From Rhodopseudomonas palustris (GTDB lineage Bacteria; Pseudomonadota; Alphaproteobacteria; Rhizobiales; Xanthobacteraceae), in the NCBI RefSeq assembly GCF_003591005.1, contig NZ_QYYD01000006.1, forward strand, positions 1 to 64,000: a DNA stretch of 64,000 bases, written 5' to 3'. The notes beneath the pieces were generated by a model. It worked only from the letters and a program-made list of their open reading frames with translations, did no database searches and had not been told where the DNA came from. Shown one piece after another: positions 18,162-27,069 of this stretch. Every line of letters begins with the position of its first letter. Position 1 is the first letter of the stretch. Made by a program: the position numbers and the translations under genes.

Positions 18162-19016
18162 GGCGCTTTCTGGATGCACGGCACGCACTCGATCTGGTTG
18201 CCCTCGGCCACACTGAACAGGCGAACTGTCTGAACCGGCGAACCTGCCGAGGGGAGCAGATCGGGTTTGCACGCATGGCCCCGGCTCGTAGCAAAACCGA
18301 CAGCGCCGTTGCCGCTTCGGGGAGGGAGCCCCGGAATCGGCAAAGCGTCTTTGCTCTGGATCAAAACGCGCCGCTGGCCGCTGCGGCCCGCGCTCAATCC
18401 GACCGCACGTGCCTGACCCATCCGTGGCGCTGGTAACAAGGTAGTCGCGGCGGCGCGGCGGAGTATGATACCATCGGGACGCGACCTTGCAGACCTCGTG
18501 ATCGCGCTGACTAGGCGAATCGGGATTCTGAATATTAACTCCCACGATCGGAGTCGGCTCTCCCGGTCGCCCCAACGCTGGCGACTGAACGTCGCAGATG
18601 GCCTTGGTCACTACTCGATTAGTTCTTGAAAAGGTAAGTCGCTGCAGTTGGTTCGTTAAGGACTGAAGCGGCGTTACTGGTTTGTCTTGAATCAATCGAT
18701 CTTGTTAGCAGCGACGTGTATTTACAGCCGTGCGAATCAGCGCAAAACTGAATCGCCGAGTCGATCAACGTTGAGCAACTACCTAGTTTAAACAAAAGGT
18801 TAGACTGGTTTTTGACTCACTGGTGATTCGCGATTCTCGCGAACGAGTGTCTGATTACCAGCGCTCGTTCATCGTTCCGGCGTGATGCGTATTGGCGAGA
18901 CCGGACAAAACCGACCCCGCCGCAATTAGAGGTTTCGTAACCCTAATCAGTAATGCGTGGATCACGCTGTCACCTTAGGGGGCAAGCCGCCCCTAATTGA
19001 AGCTGGAGATAAAACA
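18162..19016. other. 855-base non-coding region between divergent genes
   Basis: No convincing gene. From about 18500 on the DNA is clearly more AT-rich than its surroundings, as expected of promoters for the AerR-like gene (leftward) and the HAMP gene (rightward). Small palindromes occur: TGTATTTACA (18717-18726), TCAACGTTGA (18765-18774), GTTTAAAC near 18788, and TTAGGGG/CCCCTAA (18975-18996) just before the HAMP gene's ribosome site. None matches a consensus I can name with confidence. Confidence 0.5.
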
Positions 19017-19799
19017 ATGCAGTTCGACCTCGCAAACCGGAACCTCGCACAGAAAATCTCGATCCTCGTCCTGGGCATCACCTTCTTCGTGGCGCTCGCG
19101 ATCGGCGGCATCGGCGAGATGATCCTGCATAAAGTCGGCACCGAGCAGGCCAAGCAGTCGGCAAGTGTCGCGTCGCTGGACCGGCTGATCGGCCAAAAGG
19201 GAGCCATGCTGTCGCCAGTCCGGGCGGCGGATGGCAGCATCGTCGGCATGCTGGTGATGCAGCAGGACGCCGGCCCCGTGGTGATGCCGGCCTCGTATGA
19301 GGGTCAGGGCCTGGTGGTGCAGGCTGCCGAGACGGTCGCGGCTCCGGCCGCGGATTATGCGCTGAGCGCCGCCCACACCATGCTGTTGCTCGCCGGGATC
19401 GTGGTGTTCGCGGTGGTCGGCCTGGTCGGCACCCGGATCTCGCGCGGTCTGCTCGCTCCACTGGGCGAACTCGAGAAGGACGTCGCCAAGCTCGCCAGCG
19501 GCGACACCAACATCCGCATCCACGCCCTGAGCCGCTCGGATGAAATCGGCCGCATCGCCCGCTCGATCGCCAAGATCCAGGAATCGCTGATCGAACTCGC
19601 CAAGCTGAAGACCCAGAAGGTGGTCGGCGGCGCCAATTCGATGCTGGAGAATCTGAAGGAGATGTGGGGCGACCTGAAGTCCGCGGCACGCAACGCCCGC
19701 GAGATGCTGTTCACGGACGGCAAGACGGTCGGCGAGGTGCTGTCGCGGTCCTGGAACGAGTGGCTGCATAACGGTCTCGGCGTTCCGAAACGCGCCTGA
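19017..19799 (+). CDS. HAMP-domain membrane protein without output domain
   Basis: 260 residues. Membrane segment about 13-37, a short periplasmic region of some 80 residues, a second membrane segment about 120-142, then a HAMP domain (GLLAPLGELEKDVAKLASGDTNIRI...SRSDEIGRIA). The remaining 65 residues (QESLIELAKLK...EWLHNGLGVPKRA) show no kinase, GGDEF or chemoreceptor signalling tip. Start at the ATG at 19017, which follows GGAG by 9 bases; an ATG at 18957 is possible. It has its own 3' terminator. It could be a stand-alone sensor that talks to another protein through HAMP. Not a recognised family. Confidence 0.75.
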   Translation: MQFDLANRNLAQKISILVLGITFFVALAIGGIGEMILHKVGTEQAKQSASVASLDRLIGQKGAMLSPVRAADGSIVGMLVMQQDAGPVVMPASYEGQGLVVQAAETVAAPAADYALSAAHTMLLLAGIVVFAVVGLVGTRISRGLLAPLGELEKDVAKLASGDTNIRIHALSRSDEIGRIARSIAKIQESLIELAKLKTQKVVGGANSMLENLKEMWGDLKSAARNAREMLFTDGKTVGEVLSRSWNEWLHNGLGVPKRA

Positions 19800-19878
19800 T
19801 CGTTCGATCGAGCTTGAGCCTCGCCGGACGCGGTGAGGCGCAGGCTTCCGAGAGGACGAAACGAGACGACGACAACCC

Positions 19879-19903
19879 AAGCCCGCGGCATCGCCGCGGG
19901 CTT
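19879..19903 (+). terminator. Intrinsic terminator after HAMP gene
   Basis: An 11-bp perfect stem AAGCCCGCGGC/GCCGCGGGCTT with a 3-base loop, 79 bases after the HAMP-gene stop, followed by TGCATTTGG. The short T-run sits at the base of the stem. Confidence 0.7.
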
Positions 19904-20058
19904 TGCATTTGGGATGTCGCCGATGGCAATAGCAGCGGAAACGTCAGCGTATGCGAGCGAACGACCGGCCGCACGATCATGCGACAAGCCGGGGAAGGTC
20001 AGAACTGATGGATTGGGCCGGCAACGCTGAATTCCGCGAACCGCCGGCGACGGGTTTC

Positions 20059-20133
20059 TGGAGCGGGCGAAGGGATTCGAACCCTCGACCCCAACCTTGG
20101 CAAGGTTGTGCTCTACCCCTGAGCTACACCCGC
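20059..20133 (-). tRNA. tRNA-Gly (anticodon GCC)
   Basis: Reading the minus strand: acceptor GCGGGTG pairs with CGCCCGC, D-arm AGCTCAGGGGTAGAGC, anticodon loop TTGCCAA (anticodon GCC), T-arm GAGGGTTCGAATCCC..., and an encoded CCA end (TGG at 20059-20061 on the plus strand). 75 bases. It reads GGC/GGT codons. Confidence 0.97.
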
Positions 20134-20490
20134 ATCCGAGAAACAGCGAAGGCTTGCGCCGCGCGCCGTGCGCAGTCCTATGCCAAATGCTTGCGGCGAA
20201 TGCAACAGCCGATGGAGACTTCGGACTGCCCCTTTTGAAGGAAAGATGAAATCCCGGGCCCGCTGCCCGCGCCGGCCTTTCACGTCCCGGCGAGCCGCGC
20301 CCGCCCCCAGATCGACAGCTCGGTTCCGGTTGAAATCGAAACCCCGCGCGCCATTTACAGGGGCGTGCTACAGCGTCCGAGGTGCGGAACCGGCGGCCCG
20401 GGCCGAGCACGTCGAGAATGACGCGATCCCGTGCGTTGCGGCGCTCGGATCGGTTTCAACGGCATTACGCAGATATCAGGCGAGGATCAC
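20134..20490. other. Non-coding region upstream of thioredoxin gene
   Basis: 357 bases between tRNA-Gly and the thioredoxin-like gene. It must hold the promoters of both. I see no conserved gene, repeat or clear hairpin with a T-run here. Confidence 0.5.
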
Positions 20491-21408
20491 GTGACAATCA
20501 TCGAGCAGGGCAGCGGCGATGCCCCCCAGACGCCCGATCTGATCAAGGACACCACGACGCAGAGCTTCGTCCGCGACGTGATCGAAGAGTCCAAGCGCCA
20601 GCCGGTGCTGATCGATTTCTGGGCGCAGTGGTGCGGCCCGTGCCGGCAGCTCACCCCGATCCTCGAAAAGGCGGTCCGCGCCGCCGGCGGCAAGGTCAAG
20701 CTGGTCAAGATGAACATCGACGAGCATCCGGCGATCCCGGGGCAGATGGGCATCCAGTCGATTCCCGCCGTGATCGCCTTCGTCGACGGCCGCCCGGCCG
20801 ACGGCTTCATGGGTGCGGTGCCGGAGAGCCAGGTCAACGCCTTCATCGAGAAGCTGACCGCCAACATGCCGGGCGCCGGCCCGACCGCGGCCGAACTGCT
20901 GCAGGAAGCCGAGGCGGTGCTGGCCGAGGGCGACTTTTCGACCGCGGCGGCGATCTACGGCGAGGTCCTGCAGGCAGATCCGGCCAATGTCGAGGCGATC
21001 GCCGGCATTGCGCGCTGCTACATGCAGGCCGGCGATATCGACAAGGCCAAGGAGACGCTGGCGCGGGTGCCCGAGAATCGCCGTGAGGACGTTGCGGTGA
21101 AGGCCGTGCAGGCGATCATCGATCTGGCCGAACAGGCCGAGCAGGTCGGCCCGATCGCCGAACTCGAACAGAAGGTCGCGGCGGATCCGCTCGACCATCA
21201 GGCCCGATTCGATCTGGCCACTGCGCTCAACGCCGCCGGCAAGCGCGACGAGGCAACCACGCATCTGCTCGAGATCGTCCGCCGCGACCGCAAATGGAAC
21301 GATGACGGCGCGCGCAAGCAGCTGGTGCAGTTGTTCGAAGCCTGGGGCGCCACCGACGACGCCACCGTCGAGGGCCGCAAGCGGCTGTCCACCATCCTGT
21401 TCTCGTAG
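20491..21408 (+). CDS. cnoX: Thioredoxin-TPR protein (CnoX/YbbN-like)
   Basis: 305 residues. A thioredoxin domain (about 22-125) with the full WCGPC redox motif (Cys48, Cys51) is fused to TPR-type helical repeats (about 130-300, e.g. GDFSTAAAIYGEVLQADPANVEAIAGIARCYMQAG). Chaperedoxins of this build protect folding substrates of GroEL/DnaK from over-oxidation; E. coli YbbN has SxxC, whereas this keeps both cysteines and may reduce disulfides. The GTG at 20491 follows CGAGGA. The next gene starts 25 bases after its stop, so they probably share a transcript. Confidence 0.9.
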   Translation: MTIIEQGSGDAPQTPDLIKDTTTQSFVRDVIEESKRQPVLIDFWAQWCGPCRQLTPILEKAVRAAGGKVKLVKMNIDEHPAIPGQMGIQSIPAVIAFVDGRPADGFMGAVPESQVNAFIEKLTANMPGAGPTAAELLQEAEAVLAEGDFSTAAAIYGEVLQADPANVEAIAGIARCYMQAGDIDKAKETLARVPENRREDVAVKAVQAIIDLAEQAEQVGPIAELEQKVAADPLDHQARFDLATALNAAGKRDEATTHLLEIVRRDRKWNDDGARKQLVQLFEAWGATDDATVEGRKRLSTILFS

Positions 21409-21433
21409 TCGCACTCAGCAGCGGGCGCTTTCG

Positions 21434-22108
21434 ATGCCGATCAATGCCGACTACCGCGGTCCCGCCGACCTTGTCGAAGTCATCCCGGTGTTTCCGCTAC
21501 CCGGTGCACTGCTGTTGCCGCGCGGCCAGATGCCGCTCAACATTTTCGAGCCGCGCTATCTGGCGATGGTCGACGACGCCTTCCGCGACGGGCACCGGCT
21601 GATCGGCATGATCCAGCCCGACGCGACGCATTCGACCAACGAGGACAAACCGGCGCTGTTTCAGATCGGCTGCGTCGGCCGCATCACCCAGCTGGCCGAA
21701 TCCGGCGACGGCCGCTACGTCCTCGAACTCACCGGCGTATCCCGCTTCAAGGTGGTCGAGGAGCTCGAGGTCAAGACGCCGTACCGGCAGTGCCGGGTCG
21801 ACTACTTCCCGTTTGTCGACGATTTCACCGCCCGCAAAGGCGAGGACGAGGTCGATCGCGACGCGCTGCTGGCGGTGCTGACCGACTTCCTCAAGGCCAA
21901 CAACCTCAAGGTCGATTGGGCCGGCGTCGAGAGCGCGCCGAACGAGGCGCTGGTCAACGCGCTGGCGATGATGTCGCCCTATGGGGCGCCGGAGAAGCAG
22001 GCGATGCTCGAAGCGCCGGATCTAAAAACGCGCGCCGAGATCCTGATCGCCGTCACCGAAATGGACCTCGCCAAGAAGCGCACCAGCGGCGATCCGCCGT
22101 TGCAGTGA
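21434..22108 (+). CDS. Lon-type substrate-binding-domain protein
   Basis: 224 residues: an isolated Lon N-terminal (LAN/PUA-like) domain. VIPVFPLPGALLLPRGQMPLNIFEPRYLAM is its signature. There is no AAA+ or protease domain, so this is not a truncated Lon but the common stand-alone form; its function is not established. It follows the chaperedoxin gene by 25 bases, a conserved pairing in Rhizobiales that suggests a protein-quality-control role. Confidence 0.88.
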   Translation: MPINADYRGPADLVEVIPVFPLPGALLLPRGQMPLNIFEPRYLAMVDDAFRDGHRLIGMIQPDATHSTNEDKPALFQIGCVGRITQLAESGDGRYVLELTGVSRFKVVEELEVKTPYRQCRVDYFPFVDDFTARKGEDEVDRDALLAVLTDFLKANNLKVDWAGVESAPNEALVNALAMMSPYGAPEKQAMLEAPDLKTRAEILIAVTEMDLAKKRTSGDPPLQ

Positions 22109-22212
22109 GCGGCAGCGAAGCTGCCGGACTTGCGCGGCACCGTTGACGGCGACGCGTCAGGGCGGTTCAGTCCGTCCGGTTTTCCCGACACCTCTGATCA
22201 GGCCCGCCCATC

Positions 22213-22410
22213 ATGACGACACCCGCCGACCGCCCCGAGACCTCCGTCGACAGCAAGCTGCTCGAAATTCTGGTGTGCCCGATCACCAAGGGCCGCTTGG
22301 AGTTCGACCCCGTCCGCCAGGAACTGATCTCCCGCGGCGCCAAACTCGCCTACCCGATCCGCGACGGCATCCCGATCATGCTGCCGGAAGAGGCGCGGAA
22401 GATTGGGTGA
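22213..22410 (+). CDS. Trm112-like small protein (UPF0434)
   Basis: 65 residues. [17 protein letters not shown]...[18 protein letters not shown] is the family pattern; only one Cys remains of the zinc site found in eukaryotic Trm112. Trm112 proteins activate methyltransferases; the bacterial role is unclear. It lies about 100 bases after the Lon-N gene on the same strand and directly before a low-GC insertion. Confidence 0.88.
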   Translation: MTTPADRPETSVDSKLLEILVCPITKGRLEFDPVRQELISRGAKLAYPIRDGIPIMLPEEARKIG

Positions 22411-22473
22411 GCTTCCAACTTAACCCCACAAAGTATGATTGTGGTGCATTTAGCAGGCTGACATCTTTCAACG

Positions 22474-23235
22474 ATGTACTTGATGTACGTCGACGAAAGC
22501 GGAGACGTTGGTCTCGTCAATTCACCCACAAGCCACTTTGCGCTCTCGGGGCTCATCGTTCATGAAAGCCGTTGGCGGCATTTCGTCGCCAGCCTAATTA
22601 GCTTTAGAAGAACTCTCCGTGACGTCTATGGATTGCCGTTGCGAACGGAATTGCACGCCTCGCAGCTGATCAAAAGTCCGCCGATGCCGGGCATGAATCG
22701 TCACATCAGACTAGCAATTCTGAGAAATTTTTTGGATGAGCTAGCCAAGATGGATTTTGTATCCATAACGAACGTGATTGTTTGCAAGGCTGGCAAACCT
22801 CTCGATTACGATGTCTTCTCACATGCGTGGCAAGCGCTGTTTCAGAGGTTCGAGAATACGCTCAAAAGCGGCAACTTTCCCGGCAGTCACCGAAATGACT
22901 ATGGAATTGTTCTGACCGACGCCACTGACGGCAGGAAGCTGCAGCGAATGGTGAGAAGGATGTCAGTTTATAATCCTGTGCCTAACATGGCGAGGATGGG
23001 ATCGGGACATCGCAACCTTCCGCTGCTTCGGATTATCGAAGATCCCTATCCAAAAGACTCGAAAGATAGCTTCTTCATTCAAGCATGCGATACTTGCGCT
23101 TATTTTCTTCTGCAGAAATTTTCGCCAAACAGTTTTGTAAGAAGGGCGGGCGCCCATCACTATCTTAATCGACTTCAACCTGTCCTAAACAGGAAGGCTA
23201 GCTATTCAAATGAGCTAGGGATTGTCGTCTTATAA
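22474..23235 (+). CDS. DUF3800-domain protein, likely horizontally acquired
   Basis: 253 residues. The DUF3800 opening MYVDESGDVG is clear, with later acidic residues (LTDATDGRK, IQACDTCAYFL) expected of this RNase-H-like fold. DUF3800 proteins occur in mobile and defence-linked contexts, but no activity is proven. Base composition is strikingly lower in GC than the neighbours, with many AT-ending codons (AAT, TTT, AGA). Start at the ATG at 22474; the one at 22483 fits the conserved motif equally well. No partner gene, integrase or obvious att repeat adjoins; a hairpin sits just after the stop. Confidence 0.8.
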   Translation: MYLMYVDESGDVGLVNSPTSHFALSGLIVHESRWRHFVASLISFRRTLRDVYGLPLRTELHASQLIKSPPMPGMNRHIRLAILRNFLDELAKMDFVSITNVIVCKAGKPLDYDVFSHAWQALFQRFENTLKSGNFPGSHRNDYGIVLTDATDGRKLQRMVRRMSVYNPVPNMARMGSGHRNLPLLRIIEDPYPKDSKDSFFIQACDTCAYFLLQKFSPNSFVRRAGAHHYLNRLQPVLNRKASYSNELGIVVL

Positions 23236-23242
23236 AAGGAAG

Positions 23243-23264
23243 GGGGAGGCTTTTACACCTCCCC
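23243..23264 (+). terminator. Hairpin after DUF3800 gene
   Basis: A 7-bp stem GGGGAGG/CCTCCCC with an 8-base loop, 8 bases past the DUF3800 stop. No T-run follows, so it is a weak intrinsic terminator at best. The AT-rich stretch continues to about 23385 without any gene. Confidence 0.45.
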
Positions 23265-23385
23265 GGTGCAATCCTACTCCTGAGTTGAGCTCAGTTTCAG
23301 ATCACGTCCTAATAATAACAGGAATCCTATTAAACTCAACGGGATGTAAGCGACTCAAATCGCTCAGCAATCTTGAGTTATACCG

Positions 23386-24606
23386 CTACAGCGCCTCGCC
23401 CTTCAGCAGCCGCGGCGTTTCGCCGGTCAGGCCGGCGGCTTGGCGGATGAAGGCGCCTTTCAGCGGCGGCAAGCGGTCGACCAAGCCGAGCCCGATGTCG
23501 CGGACGCTGCGCAGCAGCGGCGATTTGTTCGAAAACAGCAGATTGAGGCTGTTGGTGGCGACGCCCATTGCCATGGTGTCGAACCGCCGCCAGCGCTGGT
23601 AGGTCTCCAGCACGTCGGCCTGGCCGGGATCGATCCCGAGCCGCGCCGCGTCGACCACGACTTCGGCCAGCGCCGCAACGTCGCGCAGGCCCATATTGAG
23701 GCCCTGGCCGGCGATCGGGTGGATGACGTGGGCGGCGTCGCCGATCAGCGCCAGCCGCGGGCCGATGAACGACTGCGCCACGAAATAGCCGAGCGGAAAC
23801 GCCTTCGGGGCATCGAGCGGCTTGACCTCGCCGAGCCGCAGCCCGAACCGCTTTTCCAACTCGATCTGAAATTGCGCCGGCGGCAGCGCGACGATATCCG
23901 CGGCGACACGGCGCGTTTCTGTCCACACCAGCGACGAACGCCTGCCGGTGAGCGGCAGGATCGCGAACGGGCCGGCCGGCAAAAAGTGCTCCTCGGCGCA
24001 GCCGTTGTGGTCGCGCTCGTGCTCGACCGTGACGACGATGCCGGACTGATCGTAGTCCCAGCCATAGGTGGCGATGCCGGCGCGCTCGCGCAGCTTCGAC
24101 TTGGCGCCGTCAGCGGCGACCAGCAGACTTGCGTCGATGACGCTGCCGTCGCCGAGCGTCACCGTGGTGCGGCCGTCGTTCGACGTATACGCCGTCACCG
24201 GCGTGGCACGGAGCTCGACGCCCTCGGCCTCGGCGCGTTTGGCCAGCGCCTCGTTGAGATATTTGTTCTCGACCATGTGGGCGAACGGCTCGCCGGGCTG
24301 CACTTCACCGGCGAAGGTGAGAAACACCGGCCGCGTCGCGTCTTCGAGCTCGCTGTCGGTAACGATCATGTCGACGATCGGCTGCGCGGTCGGCGCCACC
24401 TCGTCCCAGACGCCGAGCGCCTCGAACAGGCGGCGGCAGGCTGCCACGATCGCGGTGGCGCGCGGATCGCGCGACGGCCGCAGCGCCAGCGCCGGATCCG
24501 CGACGATTACCGGCACGTCGGGGCCGAGCCCCTGACGCAGCGCGACCGCCAGCGCCAGCCCGGCGAACGCGCCGCCTCCGATGACAATGCTTCGCGATGA
24601 CGTCAT
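23386..24606 (-). CDS. UbiH/UbiF/COQ6-family FAD monooxygenase
   Basis: 406 residues. N-terminal FAD-binding GGGAFAGLALA (residues 7-17) and the second FAD motif GDAAHVIHPIAGQGLNMGLRD (about 290) mark an aromatic-ring hydroxylase of ubiquinone synthesis. Which ring carbon (C5, C1 or C6) it hydroxylates cannot be read from sequence, as alphaproteobacterial UbiH/UbiL/UbiM differ in regiospecificity. Start at the ATG at 24606; the frame runs open beyond it but homology starts there. Divergent from tesB. Confidence 0.88.
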   Translation of the reverse strand: MTSSRSIVIGGGAFAGLALAVALRQGLGPDVPVIVADPALALRPSRDPRATAIVAACRRLFEALGVWDEVAPTAQPIVDMIVTDSELEDATRPVFLTFAGEVQPGEPFAHMVENKYLNEALAKRAEAEGVELRATPVTAYTSNDGRTTVTLGDGSVIDASLLVAADGAKSKLRERAGIATYGWDYDQSGIVVTVEHERDHNGCAEEHFLPAGPFAILPLTGRRSSLVWTETRRVAADIVALPPAQFQIELEKRFGLRLGEVKPLDAPKAFPLGYFVAQSFIGPRLALIGDAAHVIHPIAGQGLNMGLRDVAALAEVVVDAARLGIDPGQADVLETYQRWRRFDTMAMGVATNSLNLLFSNKSPLLRSVRDIGLGLVDRLPPLKGAFIRQAAGLTGETPRLLKGEAL

Positions 24607-24713
24607 TTTTTGAACTCTTGCACCATGGTCGGAGCTGGGCGAAACAGGCGGCGGACCGGCCGCAACCCTGCTGGCCGGTTTACCAGACCTCGACGGCGGT
24701 GGGAAATCACCCG

Positions 24714-25613
24714 ATGCCGCGCCCGGAGCCCACGACAGTGTCCAAGAGCCTGATCGACCTGATCTCGATCCTCGATCTCGAGCCGCTCGAGGTGAACCTG
24801 TTCCGCGGCACCAGCCCGCAGACCAGCTGGCAGCGGGTATTCGGCGGACAGGTGATCGGCCAGGCAATGGTCGCGGGTTGCCGCACCGTCGAGAACCGGC
24901 TGCCGCATTCGCTGCATTGCTATTTCATCCTGCCGGGCGATCCGGCGGTGCCGATCATCTATCAGGTCGAGCGGCTGCGCGACGGCAAGAGCTACACCAC
25001 CCGCCGCGTCACCGCGATCCAGCACGGCAACGCGATCTTTTCGCTGATGATGTCGTTCCACGACGACGAGGAAACCGAGTTCGACCATCAGGACAAGATG
25101 CCGGACGTGCCGCCGCCCGAAGCGCTGTCGGCCGAAGAGATCTCCAAGCAGCCGTTCTTCAAGGAGATGCCGGACTTCATCAAGCGCTACTACGAGAGCG
25201 ACCGGCCGATCGAGCTGCGCCCGGTCGAGCTGTCGCGCTATTTCGGCAAGAAGATCGAGGACGGTCGCATCCATGTCTGGATCCGCACCGCCGCCAAGCT
25301 GCCGGACGATCCGGCGCTGCATATGTGCGCGCTGGCCTATGCGTCGGATTTCTCGCTGCTCGACGCGGTGATGGCGCGCTACGGCCGCACGCTGTTCGAC
25401 AAGCGCATGATGCCGGCCAGCCTCGACCACGCGATGTGGTTTCACCGCCCGTTCCGCGCCGACGAATGGCTGCTCTACGCGCAGGATTCGCCCTCGGCCC
25501 AGGGCGGTCGCGGCCTGACCCGTGGCCAGATCTTCAAGCCCGACGGCACGCTGGTGGCGTCCGTGGTCCAGGAGGGCTCGGTCCGGCAGCGGCGGGAGAA
25601 GCCGAACGGGTAG
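24714..25613 (+). CDS. tesB: Acyl-CoA thioesterase II
   Basis: 299 residues, the usual TesB length with two hot-dog domains. Recognisable stretches: FRGTSPQTSWQRVFGGQVIGQAM near the N-terminus, PHSLHCYFILPGD, and in the second domain ASDFSLLDAVMARYG then LDHAMWFHRPFRADEWLLY. It hydrolyses medium and long acyl-CoAs in the cytoplasm. The ATG at 24714 was preferred over longer in-frame starts that would overlap the divergent hydroxylase gene. A family B palindromic element starts 12 bases after the stop. Confidence 0.92.
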   Translation: MPRPEPTTVSKSLIDLISILDLEPLEVNLFRGTSPQTSWQRVFGGQVIGQAMVAGCRTVENRLPHSLHCYFILPGDPAVPIIYQVERLRDGKSYTTRRVTAIQHGNAIFSLMMSFHDDEETEFDHQDKMPDVPPPEALSAEEISKQPFFKEMPDFIKRYYESDRPIELRPVELSRYFGKKIEDGRIHVWIRTAAKLPDDPALHMCALAYASDFSLLDAVMARYGRTLFDKRMMPASLDHAMWFHRPFRADEWLLYAQDSPSAQGGRGLTRGQIFKPDGTLVASVVQEGSVRQRREKPNG

Positions 25614-25624
25614 CTCACAAACTT

Positions 25625-25714
25625 CGTCATGGCCGGGCTTGTCCCGGCCATCCACGCCTTTTCGGCATTTCCGGCAGCAAGGCGTGGATGCCCGGCACAA
25701 GGCCGGGCATGACG
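25625..25714. repeat. Dispersed palindromic repeat, family B
   Basis: Two facing half-units: CGTCATGGCCGGG...CCCGGCCATCCACGCC and its inverted partner GGCGTGGATGCCCGG...CCGGGCATGACG, able to form one long stem with side loops. A near-identical copy lies at 50868-50957. Position: 12 bases after the tesB stop. Confidence 0.88.
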
Positions 25715-25807
25715 TGTGGAAGCGAATGTGTCCCAGTTCACCGGCCGCATTCTCGGCCCAGCCTCAGGTGGCGCCGTACGTCTACGCCGCCGCGCAGCCA
25801 ACCTTTT

Positions 25808-25823
25808 GGGCACTCCGTTCGCT
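25808..25823 (+). promoter_or_regulatory. Candidate sigma-54 promoter for first PII gene
   Basis: GGGCACTCCGTTCGCT: the -24 GG and -12 GC are exactly 10 bases apart, with the CAC after GG that the consensus (TGGCACG-N4-TTGC) expects. Predicted start of transcription is about 85 bases before the gene. Fits nitrogen control of PII genes by NtrC. Confidence 0.55.
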
Positions 25824-25848
25824 TATTTTCTGCGCGCGCTGCCGCTAA

Positions 25849-27029
<1,181 letters not shown>

Positions 27030-27069
27030 TTTTGCGATCACCCAACTTCCTTCATTCAGGAGACTACAA

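Noticed and set aside
18730-18800. Search for TGT-N12-ACA sites for PpsR near the AerR-like gene
   Set aside because: No properly spaced pair was found in the intergenic region.
18975-18996. TTAGGGG/CCCCTAA hairpin before the HAMP gene as a riboswitch
   Set aside because: A lone 7-bp stem with no conserved ligand-pocket pattern; it does not match a c-di-GMP or other riboswitch consensus.
25625-25714. Repeat with spaced arms considered as a CRISPR fragment
   Set aside because: The arms are inverted, not direct, and there is only one unit with no spacers or cas genes.
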